Positions 42,199 through 50,498 of a stretch of DNA of 64,000 nucleotides are shown one piece after another. Origin of the DNA: Chryseobacterium caseinilyticum (GTDB lineage: Bacteria > Bacteroidota > Bacteroidia > Flavobacteriales > Weeksellaceae). The stretch's first letter is position 1. The number at the start of each line of letters is the position of its first letter. The stretch spans positions 310,001-374,000 of the forward strand of contig NZ_JACYFS010000001.1 of NCBI RefSeq assembly GCF_014837145.1, in the 5' to 3' direction. Made by a program: the position numbers and the translations under genes. The notes under the pieces are model-generated. The model saw only the letters and a list, made by a program, of their open reading frames with translations. It was not told where the DNA came from and made no database searches.

Positions 42199-44280
42199 AT
42201 GAAATGGTTAACCATGTTAGCAGGGCTCTTGGGAGTGACTGCTGTTGCACAGAAAGATAACAAAGTAGAGCTTTCTGATGCTGAAAAATCGAAACTTGAC
42301 GGTTTGTTAGGAACCGCGGAACTGGCAACAATGATTGAACAGGCTAATTTGGAACTGGCAGGAGTAGCGGATGCTAAAACACAGCTTCATGCAGTGCAGA
42401 ATCAACTTGCTACTGCTACTCAAGAAAATGCTACGGCTACGGCTCAGGTAGAAGGTCTGACAACGCAGGTAACTCAGCTGCAGCAGACTGTGTCTCAGCA
42501 AAACCTGACAATTGAAACTTTAGCTAATGCAGATGAAACTGTTGCAGAGGCTGCAAACATTGTAAAACCTTTGTTTGGTGTTGGTAAAATTGTAGCTGTT
42601 GCCGGATTCCTGATGGGAATGCAGGGGAATGCTTTCGCAATGGATCGTCCGTGGAATGCACGTGTGGTTGCGGGAATGTCTGCACCACAAACAAACTTTA
42701 AAAATGATTTAGTTCTAAACACTTTGAATGAAGATATCAAAGGTTTTGTGGCTGAATATCCTACGAAGTTTGAATCTATCTTTGAAAAAAGGTATGATCT
42801 TCCGGAACTTTGGAAACAACAGACTATCTATGGTGTTGCAGACAAACTGGTTTCTGCAATCATTTCCGTTGAGGAAGTAACTCAGCCTAGAAAAGCGGTT
42901 TGGGTTGCCAAAGGTGGTGTTACCATCAAGCCGGAAGTAATGCAGGTTCAGCCTACGCAAATCGATCTTCAGTTTAATTACTGGAAGCTTCAGGCATTGG
43001 AAACTTCTTGGATGTATCAGTTCAACAAAGAAGGTTCTCAGGCATACAAAATGTCATTCATTGAATTTTTGATTGTTAAATATCTTGAGAAAGCAAGATC
43101 TGAAGATGCTGATGTTTTGGTAAGAGGTGTTTTCTCAGAAAAACCTGCAGATTACGATAAGCCTGTAACTTATCTGATCAGAAACAATGGTGTTTTCAAG
43201 CAGTTATTTGATGCGAGAGATATAACAAAAAAATACCGTTCATTCTATCTTGGAGATCTGAATACTTCAAATGTAGTGGACTATGTAGAAAAGGCACTTA
43301 TGTCGTTGCCTATCGACGTGAGAAATGCAGATCTGCAATTTGTGTGGTCGCCGTATTGGATCAGACAGTATCAGACAAGAGACAGACAAATCAACGGTGG
43401 CAATTCAGATTACAAGGAACTCGTAAAAACTCCACGAGATTACAGCAATGTGGAATTCGTTCCATTGAAGCAACTGGAGGGTTCAAAATTCCTTTTCATT
43501 ACTTTCAAAGATAATGTGAAACCATTGGAATTTAAGCCGGAAGAAAAAGCAAAACTTACCTTCGAAAAGTTCCTGAGAGATGTTTACGCATTTGCTGATT
43601 ACCGTTTAGGTATTGGGGTGAATCACATTGGTCTGGAGACTGACGAAAATAATCCATTGAAGTATGAGCTTCAGGCGGTTTGGTCTAATAACGAACCGAT
43701 TTTTGACAAAAACTTCTACATTCCTGTTTTCGATTTTGGCAATGGCGTGATTGAAGCAAACCACAACAGAATTACTCCGACTCCGGATTTTACAACTGAT
43801 ATCACGGCTATCAGAGGCAATGTAGGTAAATATCTTTTTATCAGAGGGAATATTTCTCTTCCTGGCAATGTAAACGTGAAGGATGGGGGTATGTTGGATC
43901 TTACTGCAGATTTTAATCTGAAGACCGGTGGAACTCTTACTTTGGTAAAAGTTGGTGAAAACTGGAAAGAGGTTTCTAGAACCACAGCTCCGGAGACTAT
44001 TACAACTCAGATCGAGTTTGAAGGAACAACGATTGATTACGCAGATTCAGACAGATTTATCTACATGGGTGAAGAAGCTGCGGACCTTGCTGAAATCGAT
44101 GGTGGTTCTGAAGGAAATACAATCAGAATTTTTGGTGGAGCTGCTGCCGGCTCTGCATTGAGTGTAAAAACTGTTGCCGGAAAAATTAAAGTTAACAGCA
44201 CGTACGTGATGGACGCTCACACAAAATGGATTGAACTGATCTATTTGGATGGGGTTTGGAACGAAGTCACAAGAGGGTAA
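42199..44280 (+). CDS. Major capsid protein fused to an N-terminal scaffold and a C-terminal beta domain
   Basis: At 693 residues it is longer than a plain capsid protein. Residues about 60-130 are a Gln/Thr/Ala-rich coiled-coil that looks like a built-in scaffold (delta) domain. A Gly/Ala hydrophobic stretch follows, ending NAFA at 147, a plausible protease cut before M148. Residues about 150-540 should hold the HK97-type capsid fold. About 545-693 is beta-rich and repetitive (GKYLFIRGNISLPGN, DRFIYMGEEA), perhaps a capsid surface domain. It follows the protease by 5 bp. Assignment rests on position and layout. Confidence 0.75.
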   Translation: MKWLTMLAGLLGVTAVAQKDNKVELSDAEKSKLDGLLGTAELATMIEQANLELAGVADAKTQLHAVQNQLATATQENATATAQVEGLTTQVTQLQQTVSQQNLTIETLANADETVAEAANIVKPLFGVGKIVAVAGFLMGMQGNAFAMDRPWNARVVAGMSAPQTNFKNDLVLNTLNEDIKGFVAEYPTKFESIFEKRYDLPELWKQQTIYGVADKLVSAIISVEEVTQPRKAVWVAKGGVTIKPEVMQVQPTQIDLQFNYWKLQALETSWMYQFNKEGSQAYKMSFIEFLIVKYLEKARSEDADVLVRGVFSEKPADYDKPVTYLIRNNGVFKQLFDARDITKKYRSFYLGDLNTSNVVDYVEKALMSLPIDVRNADLQFVWSPYWIRQYQTRDRQINGGNSDYKELVKTPRDYSNVEFVPLKQLEGSKFLFITFKDNVKPLEFKPEEKAKLTFEKFLRDVYAFADYRLGIGVNHIGLETDENNPLKYELQAVWSNNEPIFDKNFYIPVFDFGNGVIEANHNRITPTPDFTTDITAIRGNVGKYLFIRGNISLPGNVNVKDGGMLDLTADFNLKTGGTLTLVKVGENWKEVSRTTAPETITTQIEFEGTTIDYADSDRFIYMGEEAADLAEIDGGSEGNTIRIFGGAAAGSALSVKTVAGKIKVNSTYVMDAHTKWIELIYLDGVWNEVTRG

Positions 44281-44330
44281 GAAATAATAACCAAAAACCT
44301 CTCGATGTATAGGTAATCGTAATCTTTCTT

Positions 44331-45146
44331 ATGAGAGCAGATCTAAAAAAATCAAAAAATAATGCCGGTGCTCCGTCTCCTAAAGATGCCAATACTATTG
44401 CTGCCTTAAAAAGCGATATCGTATCATGGCCGTCAGTTGACGAAGATGGTGTGACCCTGATCGGAAATTTTATTTTCAAGCCGGAAACGAATTTCTTCAG
44501 AATTTATATGACGGCTCCTACACAGGCGGCGACTTTTGAAAGTTCCGGAAATCCTGATGGTAGAGGAGCTATGAACAAATATGTGGGTGAACACCCAGGA
44601 ACTACCAAAGAAGCAATGTCTTTCATCAAAAAACACATGGGTGATGAGTTTGTTCTCATTTATGGTGCTTGTGAGGATTCTTTGGAAGAAAAAAAGGTAA
44701 TGGGCTCCAGATGTTTCCCGTTGATCCTTACAGCTTCAGGAAAAGATGATAAAGACGGAAACGTTAATACATTGACTTTTGAGCAGGAAATCATTAACAG
44801 GGATTTCATCAAGTTCTATTCTGGTGATGTAAGCTTTGCTCAGCCGAAAGTTGTGGCGGACGAAAATGTAGCATTGGTAAAGGCTGATGGTCCTACTTAT
44901 CAGTTACCGGCTACAGCTGTAACTGCAGATGTAGAATTTACTGCTTCAAACTTTGAACATGGTCAGATTGTGACTTTGATTGGTGGTGGCGGTGCCGCTC
45001 CATTGTTGCTGAAAAATACACCTGCAGGAACTATTCCTGTTCTTCTTCATGAGGCCACCAATTGGATTGGTCTGAAGGATGCTGTGATTAACTTAAAGGT
45101 GATCAAAGCCGAAAAGACCTATCTGGTCGAAGCTTCAAGAAAATAA
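44331..45146 (+). CDS. Phage structural protein (tail-tube or decoration candidate), paralogue of 34861
   Basis: A 271-residue protein sharing an N-terminal 110-residue core and an LTFEQ motif with the 34861 product; it has about 50 extra C-terminal residues forming a beta-rich domain (GQIVTLIGGGGAAPLLLK) like those in capsid or tail proteins. It ends the head operon before a terminator. A phage needs one abundant tail tube protein, and no other gene in the window is an obvious candidate, so one of this pair may be it. Confidence 0.62.
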   Translation: MRADLKKSKNNAGAPSPKDANTIAALKSDIVSWPSVDEDGVTLIGNFIFKPETNFFRIYMTAPTQAATFESSGNPDGRGAMNKYVGEHPGTTKEAMSFIKKHMGDEFVLIYGACEDSLEEKKVMGSRCFPLILTASGKDDKDGNVNTLTFEQEIINRDFIKFYSGDVSFAQPKVVADENVALVKADGPTYQLPATAVTADVEFTASNFEHGQIVTLIGGGGAAPLLLKNTPAGTIPVLLHEATNWIGLKDAVINLKVIKAEKTYLVEASRK

Positions 45147-45178
45147 TTTTTTTTCATTCAATTGTATTTTTTATGGGA

Positions 45179-45207
45179 AGCCGTGTCATTATTGATACGG
45201 CTTTTTT
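45179..45207 (+). terminator. Terminator directly abutting late promoter 3
   Basis: AGCCGTGTCA / TGATACGGCT with one G-U pair, then TTTTTT. The same T-run is the T-tract that precedes GTGTAACA of the next promoter. Confidence 0.85.
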
Positions 45208-45208
45208 A

Positions 45209-45245
45209 GTGTAACAACTTCCACAATCATGCAGGGATATTTTTG
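45209..45245 (+). promoter_or_regulatory. Phage late promoter 3 (GTGTAACA-N25-TTTG), portal operon
   Basis: GTGTAACA (45209-45216), 25 bp, TTTG (45242-45245) within TATTTTTG, a full -7 match. The ATG at 45250 lies four bases on, again suggesting a leaderless message. Confidence 0.75.
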
Positions 45246-45249
45246 CAAC

Positions 45250-45546
45250 ATGGAAGAAATTAATGTTTACGATGCTATCAAAGTGATGCGGAGACTTTCT
45301 GCCGAAAATTTTCCTTTCAGCTTCAGTTTCATCAGCTGTGATCGTTCTCGGAGATCATCACGCGGATTGGTGAAAATCAGTAACGGTATTTTGACTAAAG
45401 GTCTTCCAAAAAGTAAGTCAAAACATGCTATGAACCTCATAGCGTATGAAGATACGGAAACGGGTGAAAGAAAACATTTCTGGCTTCCTCTGTTGATGAC
45501 TTTTAATAATTATAAAATCAGCCATGATAGAATTCTTAGGAGATGA
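45250..45546 (+). CDS. Phage protein, unknown; first gene of the portal operon
   Basis: A 98-residue basic protein (MEEINVYDAIKVMRRLS) from ATG 45250. An ATG at 45229 is in frame but lies upstream of the -7 element, so it would not be in the transcript. Similar small proteins with a RSRRSSRGLVKISNG segment precede portal genes. It overlaps the portal gene by 23 bp. Function unknown. Confidence 0.6.
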   Translation: MEEINVYDAIKVMRRLSAENFPFSFSFISCDRSRRSSRGLVKISNGILTKGLPKSKSKHAMNLIAYEDTETGERKHFWLPLLMTFNNYKISHDRILRR

Positions 45547-46864
45547 TGCCGTTGTAGGCGGTCAGAGTGCATTTACTTTTGAAGTAATTGACAAAAAAAG
45601 ACAGGCTAATGAGCCTTATTTTTCCATGGATATGTTTACGCCGTCGCTCTTTCAGGCCGTTCATGGCGACTGGAAGGTTTTCCCATACGGTGAAAATAAC
45701 GAGCTGCCGATTCAGATCCGAAATATAGTTTACAGCAATTCAATTTCTCCGGGTATTTTAAATAAAAAAACCGGAATGAATTGGGGCAAAGGGCCAAAAC
45801 TTTACGAAGAGAAATTTGACGAAAAAGGAAAATTATATCGTGAATATAAAAACGATGCAGAAGTTCAGGCTTGGCTCGATACCTGGGATTATGAAGAATA
45901 CCTTGCAAAAGCAGCTACGGATTTCTCTCATGTTGAGAGTTTTTTCACAAAAGTGATTCAGAACAGAGGCTGGAGAATCGGACGTGCTCCAAAAATTAAA
46001 AAGCTGGAGCATATCAGCATGGATAGAAAACCAATCGTTGCCGGAAAACAATATACCCCCACTCATATTCTCCTTTCCCGTGAAAACGAGCCGCAGACTT
46101 ATGATGCATTTCCTTTCTTTGATAAATTCGAGCCTTTCAAATATCCTCTGAGTGTAAAGTATTCAAATCTCTACACATTTGCTTCATCATTTTTTAGCAT
46201 ACCTCATATCATGGGGTCGATTCCGTGGATAATTCAGAGTACAAACGTGCCTAAATTCCTGGCAGCGCTCAGCAAAAATTCCATTAATATAAAATATCAT
46301 ATTACATCACCAAAAGAATATTGGGATCAGAAAAAACAGGATATAAAGGACGATTGTTCTGAGAAAGGTAAGCCGTATAAAGATTATATGTTTAAGAATT
46401 TCAAAAAGAAAATGCTTAAACAGGTGGAAACGGTTCTTTCCGGGTTGGAAAATGCAGGAAAATTCTGGCATTCGGAGCAGATTCTCATGGTAGAAGGTGT
46501 CAATGTTATTGAAATGGGATGGGTGATTAAAGTAATTGATCAGAAAATGACAGATACTGTCAATGCTCAGATTTCAATTGCTAATAAAGCAGATAAATCA
46601 GCTGCTACCGGTGTGGGTGTTCATAACGCAATCGGAAATATTTCGGAGTCCGGAGGCAATAGTGGTTCAGAGCAATATTACGCTTTGAATAATTATCTTC
46701 AGACAGGTATTGATCTTCCGGAAATGGTAATTATGTGGTGTATGAATGCGGCTATCAAAGCAAATTTTCCTCAGAAAAGTTTAAAGATGGGTCTTTATCA
46801 TGACGAAATGAACCGTCAGGAAGATGTCTCACAGTCACAACGTGGTTTAAAAGTTCCCAGATAA
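45524..46864 (+). CDS. Phage portal protein
   Basis: A 446-residue protein with features of tailed-phage portals of Bacteroidota: an N-terminal VFPYGENNELP segment, NSISPGILNKKTG, a central alpha/beta stem, and a Gly/Ser-rich loop (ISESGGNSGSEQYYALNNY) near the C-terminus. It forms the dodecameric vertex for DNA packaging. Here the portal follows the capsid gene, opposite to the common order. Coupled to the next gene by a 1-bp overlap (TAATG). Confidence 0.75.
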   Translation: MIEFLGDDAVVGGQSAFTFEVIDKKRQANEPYFSMDMFTPSLFQAVHGDWKVFPYGENNELPIQIRNIVYSNSISPGILNKKTGMNWGKGPKLYEEKFDEKGKLYREYKNDAEVQAWLDTWDYEEYLAKAATDFSHVESFFTKVIQNRGWRIGRAPKIKKLEHISMDRKPIVAGKQYTPTHILLSRENEPQTYDAFPFFDKFEPFKYPLSVKYSNLYTFASSFFSIPHIMGSIPWIIQSTNVPKFLAALSKNSINIKYHITSPKEYWDQKKQDIKDDCSEKGKPYKDYMFKNFKKKMLKQVETVLSGLENAGKFWHSEQILMVEGVNVIEMGWVIKVIDQKMTDTVNAQISIANKADKSAATGVGVHNAIGNISESGGNSGSEQYYALNNYLQTGIDLPEMVIMWCMNAAIKANFPQKSLKMGLYHDEMNRQEDVSQSQRGLKVPR

Positions 46865-47766
46865 TGAAATTATTATTTAAAGAAGAGGGTTTTGGTCCCG
46901 ATTTTAAAAAGCTGGTCGGAATCATCGATTCTGATCTTCCCTGGTTGAAGTTGAAAGCTTCAATTATTATCGCTACAGATGAGATTATTGATATCATCGG
47001 TTTGCCGAATTACGAATCTATTTCTGTTGAAAATATTCCTGATGATCTTCAGCTGTTTTTCGAATATGTTCGCTTTGCTATTGGCTTCAAAGCTTATATG
47101 CTTTTCGCTCCTACTGGTGATGTGGCCATGACCGGACAAGGCAGAACCATGAGACGTGATGATCATCAGGTCGGAGCCTTCGAATGGCAGATATCCAATC
47201 ATGACGAATCTCTGGAGTGTTTTTTTTACAAACACATGAATCTTCTGATGAAGTACATGGTAAAAAAAGAAATGATTGTAGGTCTTGAGAAATATGATCA
47301 CGCAAAACTGATTGTTCCAAACTTATCAGATTTTGAAAAGCATTACGGACTTAATGATTCGTATTTCCTTTATTTAAATCTTCTTCCAGGGCTTGTGGAA
47401 TTTGAGGAACTGGAACTGGAGCCAAGGTTGGGAGATCTGTCGCGAGTAAGTCTGAAGCTGAACAAAGTTCTTTACAATTACAGTCAGAAAGCTGCAGTGC
47501 ATTATGCCATTGAGTGGGGATTGCGACGATTGGATATTCAGATGTTTCCAAAGAAAATGATCCGTTCTACAGAGCAAAGTTCGAAGACATCAAAATCAGC
47601 CTCGTTCATTCCTTCGGAATTGGCGTTGGTCTTTGAAAGAGATTCTGCACGATATCTTAAAAAGCTGGAAAGCGAGCTGACTGCCTTGAATGCAGTAAAA
47701 ACTGACGAAGAAGTGAGACTTCCGGATCTTGATTTTGATGAAGACGATAATTTTGTAAGCACATGA
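46864..47766 (+). CDS. Head-tail connector or head-completion protein (DUF6712-like)
   Basis: A 300-residue protein immediately after the portal gene. Predominantly helical with a central KYGLNDSYFLYLNLLPG-like stretch seen in DUF6712-type proteins of Bacteroidota phages (shown here as HYGLNDSYFLYLNLL). The C-terminus is acidic. Likely adaptor in the neck. The stop overlaps the next ATG by 4 bp. Confidence 0.6.
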   Translation: MKLLFKEEGFGPDFKKLVGIIDSDLPWLKLKASIIIATDEIIDIIGLPNYESISVENIPDDLQLFFEYVRFAIGFKAYMLFAPTGDVAMTGQGRTMRRDDHQVGAFEWQISNHDESLECFFYKHMNLLMKYMVKKEMIVGLEKYDHAKLIVPNLSDFEKHYGLNDSYFLYLNLLPGLVEFEELELEPRLGDLSRVSLKLNKVLYNYSQKAAVHYAIEWGLRRLDIQMFPKKMIRSTEQSSKTSKSASFIPSELALVFERDSARYLKKLESELTALNAVKTDEEVRLPDLDFDEDDNFVST

Positions 47767-48614
47767 TACATCTGGAAATAGTTGAGAAAAATAAGTTTCT
47801 CTACATGCCTGAAAATTTGGGTGAGTGTGATAATGATCAGTACGCTAATATGGCAAAATTGATTTGGATGGCCAAAGAGCAGAAAATTAGTAGATTTCAG
47901 CTCCGTGATCTAGGTGTTTATTCTTTACTCCGGTTGAGAAAAAAAAATAAAGACTGGGACGAAAAAAGCGAAAATCTTTACAGGTTTTCTTTGATTGTAG
48001 ATAATTTTTTTGAATTCGATGAAGAAGATAATTTCTTAAATGTAAAATTGGATTACATTAAAAATCATCTTCCTAATTATAAATTATTTCGAAAATATTA
48101 CGGTCCTGAAGATGGTTTTAATGATGTTAATTTTGGTCAGTATATGGATGGACTTGAAGAATACATTTATTACACAAATACAGGTGATCTGAATTCGCTG
48201 AGAATGCTTTTTTCAATATTCTATTTACCCGCAGGTGAAAAGTATAATTTTAGAACATCGAAGAAAAGATCTTTGGGATTATTCCGATTTGTAGATATCC
48301 GGCATTTATACGGTTTCTATTTATTTTTTGCATCAATGCAGACTTATGTATTGAGCGGAGTTATCAATGTGATGGGTAACGATATTGATTTGAGTTTAAT
48401 ATTTGAATCTGATCCCAATCCAAAATTCACAAGTGATATCGTCGGAACCGGTATGAGATCCGTTTTATCGGAACTTGCAGAAAGCCAGGTTTTCGGTCCA
48501 TATGCCGGAGTGGAAGAAACAAATATGTGGCGGGTTTTGAGCCGTCTGTATGAACTGAAGAAAAAAGATTTGGACGAAGAAAAACGAAACAAAAATGACA
48601 CCCCTAGAGCTTAA
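47763..48614 (+). CDS. Phage neck/tail-region protein, unknown
   Basis: A 283-residue, helical, aromatic-rich protein (YKLFRKYYGPEDGF, FVDIRHLYGFYLFF). It is in the head-completion run, overlapping both neighbours (4 and 20 bp). Not recognised; assembly function inferred from position. Confidence 0.55.
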   Translation: MIHLEIVEKNKFLYMPENLGECDNDQYANMAKLIWMAKEQKISRFQLRDLGVYSLLRLRKKNKDWDEKSENLYRFSLIVDNFFEFDEEDNFLNVKLDYIKNHLPNYKLFRKYYGPEDGFNDVNFGQYMDGLEEYIYYTNTGDLNSLRMLFSIFYLPAGEKYNFRTSKKRSLGLFRFVDIRHLYGFYLFFASMQTYVLSGVINVMGNDIDLSLIFESDPNPKFTSDIVGTGMRSVLSELAESQVFGPYAGVEETNMWRVLSRLYELKKKDLDEEKRNKNDTPRA

Positions 48615-49035
48615 AGAATTTTTAGTAGAACTAAAATCAGAACATCAGGAAATTAAAAAAACCATTGTTGTAGCTGACGAAGCTGATCTTTCAAAATTTA
48701 CCGGTGATATCGGTTCTGAAGATAATATGATTTTGGTGGGCGTGGTCCCGTCCATGTCTCATTCCGGAAACATCGGAGCATATAAAGAAACTCCGGTTTT
48801 CCAAATCATGGTTTTTGAAAAAACAGATTACTCGGCAATTGATAACGATGGTTACCTCGAGCTGCTGCAGCGGACTTTTCTAGTCATGAGAAAAATTCGG
48901 GATTACATTCTCGGAAAAGTAGAAGAGGGCTGTTATCCGTTTTTTAAGAGTCTGAGCATTGACGGTCTTGAGATCGATACAGCGAAGCATATTTTTAACT
49001 TCAATGGTTATAGTATGGATATTTTAACGGAATAA
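48595..49035 (+). CDS. Tail-completion/neck protein candidate
   Basis: A 146-residue alpha/beta protein (VFQIMVFEKTDYSAID) resembling in size and secondary structure the tail-terminator or head-completion proteins normally found here. No sequence family recognised with confidence. Confidence 0.5.
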   Translation: MTPLELKEFLVELKSEHQEIKKTIVVADEADLSKFTGDIGSEDNMILVGVVPSMSHSGNIGAYKETPVFQIMVFEKTDYSAIDNDGYLELLQRTFLVMRKIRDYILGKVEEGCYPFFKSLSIDGLEIDTAKHIFNFNGYSMDILTE

Positions 49036-49038
49036 ATT

Positions 49039-49467
49039 ATGAGTCTTATTCAACGCAGAAGCCAAAAGCAGGGTATTATCGAAGGTCTTTTTATCAAAAA
49101 GACTTTGGAAGAGCAGGCAAAAGGGATTTTGGGAGATTCCAAACGTGCGATGAAGGGTTTTACTTCTGCGAAGTGGAGTAAAAAGAAAATGGTGATTGAT
49201 GAAGATACGATGACTTATTCCCATTTGGCAGATTTCCGTTTTGTAGATATGAAGACCAGGAGAGCAAAATCCGGATACAATCCTGCTACAAGAAAATTAA
49301 AAGCAGGAAAGGTTCGTAAAAAGAAAAGCTTCCCTATTCACAATAAGCCGATTATGCATCATAAGCGGATGCTTATCCGTACAATTTCATTTGGATTCAC
49401 TGAAGAAGTGAAAGCTCAGTTTGAAGAATTAGCAAAAGTTAATAATTTATTACCCGAAAACGGGTAA
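49039..49467 (+). CDS. Phage virion-associated protein, unknown
   Basis: A 142-residue strongly basic protein (many KK, RK pairs; RKLKAGKVRKKKSFPIHN). Similar size and placement to HK97 gp10-type neck proteins, but the resemblance is weak. Its last codons overlap the inverted repeat at 49449-49468. Confidence 0.5.
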   Translation: MSLIQRRSQKQGIIEGLFIKKTLEEQAKGILGDSKRAMKGFTSAKWSKKKMVIDEDTMTYSHLADFRFVDMKTRRAKSGYNPATRKLKAGKVRKKKSFPIHNKPIMHHKRMLIRTISFGFTEEVKAQFEELAKVNNLLPENG

Positions 49468-49482
49468 TATTTACTATATTTG
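49449..49482 (+). promoter_or_regulatory. Palindrome plus promoter for a small HTH gene
   Basis: ATTACCCG-AAAA-CGGGTAAT (49449-49468) is a perfect 8-bp inverted repeat, followed at 49475-49482 by TATATTTG, a full -7 match. The ATG at 49486 is three bases later. The palindrome sits where an operator would block the -33 region; the adjacent HTH-like protein may bind it. Confidence 0.55.
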
Positions 49483-49485
49483 TGT

Positions 49486-49695
49486 ATGGATTACAAAGAA
49501 AAACTTAAAGCAGTTTTCGAAGAGATTTATTTTATTAATCTTTCAGATTTGGCGCGATCCATCAATATGGATGCTTCCAATATGAGAAACTATTCCAAGG
49601 GAAAGGTTTTGGTAAGCGAATCAAAGTATAATGAGATCATTGCCGGTATAAAAGCTTTTACCGAAAAAATGAAAGAAGTTGAATCCAAATTTTAA
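49486..49695 (+). CDS. Small HTH-like regulator
   Basis: A 69-residue protein from ATG 49486 (a TTG two codons upstream would lie in the -7 element). LSDLARSINMDASNMRNYSKG (about 18-38, quoted in part) looks like a helix-turn-helix, followed by a charged helix. Encoded inside the late region but with its own promoter and terminator, so possibly an independently expressed regulator or moron. Confidence 0.55.
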   Translation: MDYKEKLKAVFEEIYFINLSDLARSINMDASNMRNYSKGKVLVSESKYNEIIAGIKAFTEKMKEVESKF

Positions 49696-49716
49696 AAAAA
49701 AATCTGAGAGAATTAA

Positions 49717-49746
49717 AAACCTGCAAAATAATTGTAGGTTTTTTTT
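49717..49746 (+). terminator. Terminator after the small HTH gene
   Basis: AAACCTGCAA / TTGTAGGTTT with one G-U pair and loop AATAA, then TTTTT. Its T-run and following TTTG double as the -33 element of the ncRNA promoter. Confidence 0.85.
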
Positions 49747-49773
49747 GTGCTTACCAAAAAACGTGTATATTTG
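49744..49773 (+). promoter_or_regulatory. Promoter of the structured RNA candidate
   Basis: TTTG (49744-49747), 18 bp, TATATTTG (49766-49773): a near-ideal Bacteroidota promoter. Predicted start at about 49777-49778, the first base of the long inverted repeat. Confidence 0.65.
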
Positions 49774-49776
49774 CAA

Positions 49777-49926
49777 TGCTAAGTTATCATAGGACACAAT
49801 CCTACTTTTTTTTAATAGATAGAAATTTATTCTAAATAAATTGCTCTCAAATCGGGGAGACCGAAAGGTCTGTATCATTCTTATGATAACTTAGCAGCCC
49901 CTTTTTGGGAGCATTAATTTTTTTTG
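49777..49926 (+). ncRNA. Candidate structured phage RNA
   Basis: TGCTAAGTTATCATA (49777-49791) pairs perfectly over 15 bp with TATGATAACTTAGCA (49882-49896). Within are three hairpins: AGGA-cacaa-TCCT (49791-49803), AATTTATT-cta-AATAAATT (49824-49842) and AGACC-GAAA-GGTCT (49858-49871) with a GNRA loop, making a four-way junction; a U8 tract lies at 49806-49813. A CCC-TTTTT-GGG hairpin and T8 (49899-49925) follow as terminator. With its own promoter this is a complete small-RNA gene. The RNA also contains a possible 19-codon leaderless ORF (ATG 49776 to TAA 49835). Not one of the RNA families I know. Confidence 0.6.
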
Positions 49927-49951
49927 GATTATTAACTTTTAAATATTTGTC

Positions 49952-50272
49952 ATGCTAAGTACAATCAATTTAGAAGATACTCCAGTGTTGGATATTTTCC
50001 GCTTTGCCGGCGCTCAGGCTGTGAAAGGTTTCAATCAGAAATCTTCAAAACTAGATACACCTTGCGAATTCTTCCGCAAAAACAAACTCAGGTCTTTTCG
50101 TTGCAAAACTCTCAAGATGGGAGATGTTAGACTATCGGTCATTTTGCCCGATGGATGTGAATTTTACGCAATACAGCGAAATTTCACTTTGGCATATATC
50201 AAACTTGTGCGTTCTTACTATTCACGATTAAATGACTTGAACTATGAGAAAAAACAATGCACACACGGGTGA
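49952..50272 (+). CDS. Phage protein, unknown
   Basis: A 106-residue protein. Its start TTTG-TC-ATGCTAAGT copies the start of the RNA candidate upstream (TTTG-CA-ATGCTAAGT). The ATG is two bases after AATATTTG, so the message may be leaderless, and its first codons are complementary to the RNA's ACTTAGCA arm. The protein is basic with no recognised domain. It overlaps the next gene by 29 bp. Confidence 0.55.
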   Translation: MLSTINLEDTPVLDIFRFAGAQAVKGFNQKSSKLDTPCEFFRKNKLRSFRCKTLKMGDVRLSVILPDGCEFYAIQRNFTLAYIKLVRSYYSRLNDLNYEKKQCTHG

Positions 50273-50498
50273 TTCAGAGAAAGAAGTAATTCAAACACTT
50301 CAGGAATTATTAATCAGTAATTCTCCGGAAGGTTTGGAAGATATGATCTTCCATGTTTTTGAAGATGCAAACCTTTGTTCCGGTGATCTATCTGCAGACG
50401 AAAAAAGCCTTCGTCACGAGTTCCACCTGTCTATTAGAAAAATTCTACGGATTCTTAATAAGGATCCTCAACTCCTCAAAAAATTTAAAGATGGATAA
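50244..50498 (+). CDS. Small phage protein, unknown
   Basis: An 84-residue acidic helical protein (MRKNNAHTGDSEKEVIQTLQ). Overlaps both the preceding and the following gene. Not recognised. Confidence 0.5.
   Translation: MRKNNAHTGDSEKEVIQTLQELLISNSPEGLEDMIFHVFEDANLCSGDLSADEKSLRHEFHLSIRKILRILNKDPQLLKKFKDG

Noticed and set aside
49777..49926. Retron or CRISPR-type RNA
   Set aside because: No reverse transcriptase or nuclease effector gene nearby in the window.
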